Shown here one piece after another: positions 57,101 to 64,000 of a stretch of 64,000 nucleotides of DNA. The DNA is from Diploscapter coronatus (lineage: Eukaryota > Nematoda > Chromadorea > Rhabditida > Rhabditidae), in assembly GCA_964036155.1 (NCBI GenBank), contig OZ038422.1, positions 59,729,201 through 59,793,200 of the forward strand, in the 5' to 3' direction. Every line of letters starts with the position of its first letter. Within the stretch, counting starts at the first letter, position 1. Both the position numbers and the translations under genes were made by a program. The notes under the pieces are model-generated. The model searched no databases. It had not been told where the DNA came from and was given only the letters and a program-made list of their open reading frames with translations.

Positions 57101-60100
57101 AAAGCATGCCAACCCCAGGTCTTTCTATTCATACGTTTCCCCACCTTTGAATACACCAAATCATGCATTCTTTTGACGCCTCACACCTGGAAAGAAAGAG
57201 AGTTTGTACTAGGAAAGGGAAATTAGCACACTTAGGAATTACCTTTTACTTATCCTGATCTCTTTGCCTAGAAATTCTAAATTAGCTATGTAGGATATAA
57301 AGTAGGTCCATTTTGGAATAATTACAAGTTTTCTTGATCTTTTTACTTGTAACTTGTCAGAATTCCCGTAAATCTAAATTAGCTACGAATGGAAAGTAAA
57401 AAGATCTCATTTGTCCAGGAAACTGTCTCATTCAACCTACCAAGACTGTTTAAGTAATTGAAAACGCCTCTTTAAAAGTAACAGTATGAGATTAGAAATG
57501 AAAACTTGCATTTGTAATAGATTTATGGTTGATCATTCGGATATTTGTTATCTTTGAGGCGAAATTGCGTAAATCTCATCGTTCATTTACTTTTCTTCCT
57601 CATATCGAAAGGAACTCTTCACACATCTGTGCACAGATAAGAGTGAAGATATGAAAGACGAAGAGAGGGGATAAGATTGACTATCGTTTTTGTATAGTCC
57701 ACTCTCAATTCAGCGAAAAAACTTTAGACCCTTCCAAAGTTGATCTAAACTCCAATATTTCTTTGATCTATCATAAACTTATCGATAATATTTAGATCTG
57801 ATTGAATTGATTAGTGATTATTGATATGATATTCATAGGTTTTCTTAATTTATCCTAGGTTATTCGAGATTTATTCCAAGTGTTTTTAAATTCTCAAAAT
57901 TTCTGATTTATCATAATCTTTCCATAGATTGTCTGATCTATAATTGACTATTCATCGACTTTCATATATTCATTGCAGATCTTCCTCACCCTTCCGACTG
58001 CATTCCGTTGGAAATGCGGCCGCCGCCGAAATGGCTTCCACCCGAACCTCCATCGGCACAAATCGCTGCCGATAGATTCGAAAGCAACTATGAAGACCCA
58101 GAGGATATGAATCGGAATCATGGTATATAATTCAGCTTGGAAATTCAATATTTAGACCTAAAAATTAGTTATTCGAACCTGAAAGTTAATAATTTATATA
58201 TTACCTCAAGATGAAATATTTTACAAAAAAAATCAGATTCAATTTTAAAATCTTAGACTCGACCCGAGCCTTCCTGCTTCAAACCGCCCCAGGGAAATCT
58301 ACTGATCATCATTCCTATGAAATGTCGCTTTCTAAGCAGGTATATTTTTTAACGAAAAATCAATAATTTTAATGATTTTTCAGAGAGCTTCCGTAGAAGC
58401 ACTGGAACCTAATGAGTGGTCGAATTCAAATGAACGGGTGCTGCATAAAAATGCCGAGGGACACTATTTTATTCCGCCTAGTTCAGGTATTTCTAAATTT
58501 TATATTTTTCCTGAGACCTTTCGCATTTCAAATTGTGTTGTTGCCAAAATTTCGGATACTTCAGACAAATTTGCCTTAGTATGTAATATGGAATGTTTGA
58601 AGAAAGATAAGGCACAGCTGGTCTATTCCTGTCGCTCGCTTTCCTTTACTTGTATCTCTGACCTAAGTAACTTAATATCTACGGCGAGAGTACATAATAC
58701 TGGGTGAGAACAGCATACTCAAATCAGATGCGAATTGTTATATAGGGGAAGAATTACAAGAAAAATTCGTCAAATAATATACAAATTGAAATTAACCATG
58801 ATCAAAGCTAGAATATTTTGGACTTTTAGATTAAATTAAAATAAAATTTCATGATAATTTAATATTTCTTAAGCTTCTAGATTTTAAGATTTAATTAAAG
58901 ATGTATGAAATCCCCTCAGTTATCTCTGCAATTGTCATATTCTTAAGCGCTTGAATAATAAGAAAGTGCCAACAACTTAATACCATTAAAGGCCCGGATC
59001 TTGAGTAGGAAATTAGAAAGACTCTTAGAAGAAGGCGGGACTTCTTATGCATATAAGGCAATTTCTGCTCGTTTTGTCTCTGAACCTCGCACGCAATTCT
59101 TGGAATTAAGTCGGATGCATATTTTAATTTCGCTAAAATAGAATGATTCCCTACAAAGAATATGACTTTTACTACGCGAAACTCTATCAATCCAGTTCGG
59201 AATCAGAAAATTCTCCTAAATCTATTGGTTCTGAATTTAGATTTTACTATTTTTGTATAAAATTTGAATTTTCAGTCCGAACTTCGACTTCAAATGTATC
59301 ACCCAGTACATCGCGATATATGGACCAGTAAGCATTGAAATTTAAATTTATTATTCCATTTAACATTTAAACTGAATATTGATTAATTATTTTATATCTT
59401 AAATATTATTTTAGAAATCGATTATTTGATTACCCAATAATTTGTCATGCTTACCTTCATTTGTTATTCCTCTTCATTTTCTCATCTTTGTCATTTCGCC
59501 CATTTTGCCATCCTTCCAATATGTTAATCTTGCGCAATACGCTGCAGCCCCAAGAGATACATTACTCAGCGACCGTATCTTGGCCAGTCTTTCTTCCCCA
59601 CTTTGGCCAAATTATTCATTACGCAACATATCATTGACTCAAATTTATGGATAGGGATGAACTTAGAAAAATCAACAAAAAATAGTTGTTAGATAAAATG
59701 ACGAGTTTGTTTAATCTTTACTTCGTACGGAACTTTGATTTAAATTAAAACTATGGAAAAAATTTCAATCGTTCTATTTATCTTGAAAGGCTGGTATATT
59801 TTATTTTATCTTCTAGAAACAAAATTTGTTTTTCCTTATGGAATATGCAAATTACCCTTGTAAGGGCTTTCGGGCATTGCCTAATTGGTGCATAATGACA
59901 TGCTGCCTCTTGAAAACTAAGCTTTGAAAGATTTGCTTGCTTGGTCATTTTCAGCCTAAAACTAAGGTTGCAGAAACGAAGTAACTTTTAGCCGCTATTA
60001 AACTCGTATATTTGACATCTAGCGTTAGATCCTATCCTATACTAGGAAATAGCCTGATTCCTGTTTTTCGTACTGCCATGTATTAAGGGGGTCATGGCTT

Positions 60101-63100
60101 ATCTTTTTAGTCACTTCCTATGGCCAACACAGAAAATTTCCATATTTATTAGAAAATAAGTCAAGAGAATGGGAGATTTCGTGTAGATTTCATATTGGAC
60201 TATCGAATAATTTTTTGTAAAGGAAAATGTTTTTTATTCCCAACACGAAACATTATAGAGAAAATGTGTATTCCGATTTTTGGTTTGTAAAAGAATTTAT
60301 TGAGTGGCCCAATAGAAGATGATTAGTGTACTCAAGTATAGTCGTGATTTGGGTCCAATGTTAGTCCCTTTGAGTTTGACTCTAAGCCGTTGGTCCTCAA
60401 CAATGAGCCTAATCCTGGGGCTGTTCGAAATCCCCTTAAAATCTCTTTAAATCCCATCAAATCCGCGCCTTTCCGGATTTTCCAAAGCTTTACCCCGAAC
60501 TTTCTTTTAATTACGGCTATTTTTATGCCTTTCATTTGCGGGTGCCTCGTAAATTGGAGAATTTTCATTTCAGCCCAGGCTAGAGGCCATAAAATCCTCA
60601 TTTCCACCCTTAACAACGCTAATTTTCAAACTTAGTCCAAAATTTCTTCTCTCTAAAATAATTTGTGTCATTTTTCACTTGAAAGATCATTTTTCATTAC
60701 AATACTTTTTTTAGTTCTGAAGATTATTTTTAATTCAATTTTCGGCCCGACAAAGGGCCGTCCTTATAACTCATTCTCGCGTGCGAATATTCAATAAAAG
60801 ATACCCTTTGTCATAATTATTTGAGTCAACCCGATAATTAGTGGCTTGGCCAGGTTAGCTGTAGCCCAGAAAAGATGACCCTGAAATCCCATCAGAAAGA
60901 TAGGTCCATTTATAGACTGACTACTTTACGATGCATTGTTATTGTTGGGTTTACCTCGCTAAATCTATTTTCACTGCCGTTTATTGAAGTTAACCTGAAA
61001 TTTCTCGTAGTCTTTTCAAAGTTTATTGAAGCTAATTTGGAGTTTGTGAAAAATATGATCATTATTTTCAAGTTTATTTGAAATTAATCGAAAATAAATT
61101 TAGATGTAATGCAGTCCCCCATCAACTTCGCGTTTCGTACAATGAAGGCGCCTCCACAACACTTCTGAAACCGTCAAGCTCATCACTGACCTATCCTCAG
61201 AAGCGGTATTTTTAAGTAAATTTCATCAAAATATTTGAATTTTCAGAAGGTCAAAAATGTCGTCTAATATTCCCGAGCCGAAAAAGCCTTCGCCCTCTGA
61301 ATGCCGATCTCCTTTCAATACTTGCACGACGATTCTAGCCGCAGCTTTAGCTATTGCCATATTAATTATTGCTTTTTTGTTGCGTAAGTATTCAAATGAT
61401 TCATTTTTAGCCCAATTTATCGAACTTTATTTCAGTACGAGGTCCCTCTTACGTGTACACAGAACATTCTCCGACTGCCGGCAATTCTGATTCACTTCCC
61501 AACTCCATTGATCTATCCACTCTCAGGCCGTTACCTACAGTAATCAACTTGAATGAAAGGATAGAAGCCGACATTCTACCTAAGCACTTGGCTACCACGT
61601 AAGGAAATATATTATTATTTAAATAAAAAGAGTATTTTTAACTCATTTCTCCTTCTTTGCATTGCAATATTAACTATAAAAGAATGTACTAATTTTGTTT
61701 TTTAGTCAAATTCAATTTTCAGGGAAATCTTTATTCCAACCGCTTCCCGGATCATGTTCAATGTCTCCCTCGGTGGTTCAGCTCAATTAGCCCTGTTATC
61801 AAGGCACTTCGTTCCTCCAACTTTGGCGTATCACGATTTCCTTCTGCCTTTGCGAGCAGAAACCCCAGCAACGACCTATAAGATTCTAGAGAGAAAGGCC
61901 AGGCGACACGTCAATTCAAATCAGAATCCGGTGAGCATGAATTTTTTAAATCTTTTCCGAGAAGATCACCCTAAAATTTTCCCGAGACTTAATTTCTTTT
62001 CTTAAAATATTCTGAATTTTTTAAAATTTCAGCAACTATCTGTGATTCATGAGCAATTCATGCTCGCTGGCAAGCATTATCTGTCAATTGTCAATGACAG
62101 GACTCGCGTCGAGCCTTTGTCAATTGTCATTTCTCAAGTCAATGATAAATCCTCTGGAAAGGATCCAGCGAAATCCGGATGTCAGCACAATTGTCATTCT
62201 CATGGAGAGTGCATCGACGGAGTTTGCAAATGTTCGTCATCGTATCGGGGGCAGTTTTGTGAAGAAGGTATGCGCATAATTTCGAAGAAATATGTACAAT
62301 TTTAAAAGCTAAGAAGATATGCTATTTTAAATGTATTTTATTCAGCTGTCTGCCCTGTTCTTTGCAGTGGAAACGGTGTTTTCTCCGACGGTCAATGCGC
62401 CTGTTTTCCCGGCTACAAGGGCAGGGAGTGCGATTTGCGAACGACGTGGTGCGAAGTGGCCGATTGCAACGGGCATGGCCGATGCACGGCTGAGGGAGTT
62501 TGCAAGTGTGACGACCCGGAATGGACCGGAGATGCCTGCGAGAAGAGAGCCTGTCCGCATCCGACTTGTAATGATAGGTGCGAATATTTTCAAAAGCTTA
62601 ACTTTTTCTTCAATTTTAGCTTCAGACATGGATTTTAATGTCGAATTTTCAGAGGTATCTGCTCGCCAGAAGGGAAATGCTACTGTTCCGATGGCTGGAG
62701 AGGTCACGATTGCTCGATTTTTGTTGACGTCATCACTGAGGAACGAGTTGCGAAATCGACACAGGCCAGGTATCTAAGTTGGAAATTTCAAATTATGTTT
62801 TTCTTTAATTTAGCGCACTACAATCTGAAAGATCAAATCCGAGCGAAAATGAGCCGAAAAAGAATAAGCCTGAGAAGAAAGACGAGAAGAATCAATGCAG
62901 TGGGCATGGTACCTTCAATGGTCAAAGCTGCAATTGCCACGATGGCTGGGTTGGTACAAACTGTGAAGATCAGCTTTGTGGCGAGTGTGAAAATGGTTTC
63001 TGCAATAGGTATGCCAAAGCTTTGCCGGTTTAAATGGTAATCGATAGTATTCAGTGGCCTATGTACTTGCTACATCGGTTGGATGGGTCCTTCGTGCACC

Positions 63101-64000
63101 ATTCGACAATGCGCCATTGGGTGTGAGGTTCATGGTAGCTGTAACCAAAACGGTACCTGTTTGTGCGAAAAAGGATGGAATGGCGATGGATGTCAGTTGG
63201 AAGGATGCCCGAATGCGTGCTCTGGAAGTGGAGAGTGTTTATTCAGGTAACCAAAGAAGATATTCTTATCAACGCTGATGATCAATTTCCAGAGATGGTC
63301 AATGGAAGTGTCTTTGCATCAACGGCAAATTCGGTTCTGATTGCAGTATTTCCATTGAACTAGAAGAGCAATGTGAAGATGGCAGTGATAACGATCATGG
63401 TATTTATTATAGTTTTATCCAATTTTAAAGGAGATTTTAAGATGGTCTCACTGACTGCGACGACCCTGAATGTTGTTCTGTGGAGTACTGCAAGCAAGAG
63501 TCCTTCTGTCAAGCTTCTCTTTCTCCATCCGACGTCCTTCTTCGTCTTCCAACCATTCAGAACGCTCCATTCTACGACCGAGTGCAGTTCCTGGTCAAGA
63601 ACGACTCGGTGCAGAACTATGCCGAACCCAAACAGTACGACCCGAACATGGCTGCAGTTGTGAGGGGAAGAGTTCTGTGGAGGGGTTCGGGAGAACAGAA
63701 CAACGAATTCCTACCCCTAATGGGAGTGAGGGTATGATCTAAAACTAAAAAAGAAAAGGGTCATTGAAATTTGGAATTTCAGGTCTCCGACGCCAACCAT
63801 CCGCTGTATGGATTCACGCTATCTCGTTCCGACGGATACTTCGATTTGCTCGTGAACGGTGGACGCTCGGTTTCGCTGGTCTTCATGAGGAACCAATTCC
63901 AACGCGAGAGAAGAACCGTTTTCGTGCCGCCGAATGCGTTCCTTCTGCTGGACGATGTCGTCATGGGCCGAGACAAAGAGGCTCTTCCAGCCCCGCCTGC
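51107..64000 (+). CDS. ten-1: Teneurin, N-terminal half (continues beyond window)
   Basis: Exons: 51107-51200, 52796-52952, 53180-53295, 57979-58122, 58257-58339, 58384-58486, 59276-59327, 61104-61205, 61247-61383, 61436-61598, 61723-61930, 62033-62267, 62346-62577, 62653-62769, 62814-63008, 63055-63246, 63293-63399, 63442-63731, 63783 to the end. About 981 codons are visible, all in frame. The intracellular part is about 310 residues, Pro/Ser-rich (start MSEYSPDPAGFQLFKRKYHV). One membrane helix follows (ILAAALAIAILIIAFLL). Outside are eight EGF repeats (61 kb to 63.4 kb), the Cys-rich DNDHDGLTDCDDPECC segment and the TTR-like domain (GVRVSDANHPLYGFTLSRSD), as in all teneurins. The NHL, YD-repeat and toxin-like C-terminal parts lie outside the window. 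Teneurins are type II adhesion proteins for axon guidance and basement-membrane integrity. Confidence 0.96.
51446..51615. repeat. 170 bp inverted-repeat element in ten-1 intron 1
   Basis: TGCCACAATAT at the left is exactly inverted at the right (ATATTGTGGCA), with further similarity just inside (GTGTTTG against CAAACA). The interior is unusually GC-rich for an intron (GGTGGGCCC, ACCCGCGC). A MITE is the simplest reading. No target duplication is evident. Confidence 0.6.
53296..57978. other. ten-1: 4.7 kb ten-1 intron 3
   Basis: AT-rich and mostly featureless. Two small GC-rich islands stand out: 56585-56640, which could be an exon remnant, and 57070-57118, a candidate alternative first exon. 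A (CT)n run lies near 53418-53431. Confidence 0.7.
57070..57118 (+). CDS. ten-1: Candidate alternative first exon of ten-1
   Basis: After TATTGCAG there is a short GC-rich stretch containing ATG CCA ACC CCA G (57106-57118), followed directly by GTCTTT. The exon ends in phase 1, the phase needed by the next ten-1 exon at 57979, giving MPTP-DLPHPSDCIPLE. It would remove about 122 residues encoded by the first three exons. C. elegans ten-1 is known to have two promoters giving long and short intracellular domains. Another possible internal start is MSSNIPEPKK in exon 61247-61383. Confidence 0.4.
59328..61103. other. ten-1: 1.8 kb ten-1 intron 7
   Basis: AT-rich, with no exon, repeat or RNA gene that I can support. 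Confidence 0.6.

Noticed and set aside
62331..62777. 148-codon open frame
   Set aside because: Out-of-frame shadow of the teneurin EGF exons.
1..64000. tRNA genes, CRISPR arrays, bacterial operons, transposase genes
   Set aside because: I looked for tRNA B-box-like GGTTCGA motifs in a tRNA context, spaced direct repeats and transposase motifs, and found none that could be supported.

Overview
This is a eukaryotic window, almost certainly from a nematode. Genes are split into many exons by mostly short AT-rich introns whose acceptors fit the nematode TTTTCAG consensus. One protein carries the nematode-specific DB module. The recognisable genes (ERG potassium channel unc-103, FRG1, 26S ATPase rpt-3, teneurin ten-1) all map, as I recall, to chromosome III of C. 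elegans, so the window looks like the equivalent linkage element. Exon coordinates were assembled by hand from reading frame, splice sites and phase. Every multi-exon model below keeps its frame across every junction, except the two F-box/kelch copies that I call broken.

Layout. 1-16226: an unc-103-like ERG channel, with an invariant core at 11144-16226 and several candidate alternative N-terminal exons in the 11 kb before it. 18089-21602: an SLC17-type anion transporter. 22601-32674: a membrane-anchored Tudor-domain protein. One of its introns (24374-30366) holds a 5.9 kb nested mobile element: a giant interrupted palindrome with one degenerate F-box/kelch gene copy in each arm, a 1.14 kb foldback element inside the left arm, and a related 457 bp element at the centre. 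33810-40009: a sickle-tail/p140Cap (SRCIN1/KIAA1217) family cytoskeletal scaffold with two alternative N-termini. 40905-42287 (minus strand): two very small membrane proteins in tandem. 42655-44364: FRG1. 44822-47108: a secreted DB-domain protein. 47378-50480: proteasome ATPase Rpt3. 51107-64000: the first half of a teneurin, running off the right end.

The genes do not form one pathway. unc-103 (excitability), ten-1 (cell adhesion) and the sickle-tail homologue (cytoskeletal scaffold) have neuronal roles in other animals. FRG1 and Rpt3 are housekeeping. In several genes a canonical splice acceptor lies a few bases before the start codon, which fits spliced-leader trans-splicing. The two small minus-strand genes have an operon-like arrangement.

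The most unusual content is the nested element in the Tudor-gene intron, the phase-matched alternative N-terminal exons of unc-103, the sickle-tail homologue and ten-1, and two GC-AG introns in unc-103. I saw no tRNA or rRNA gene, CRISPR array, transposase gene or viral gene.
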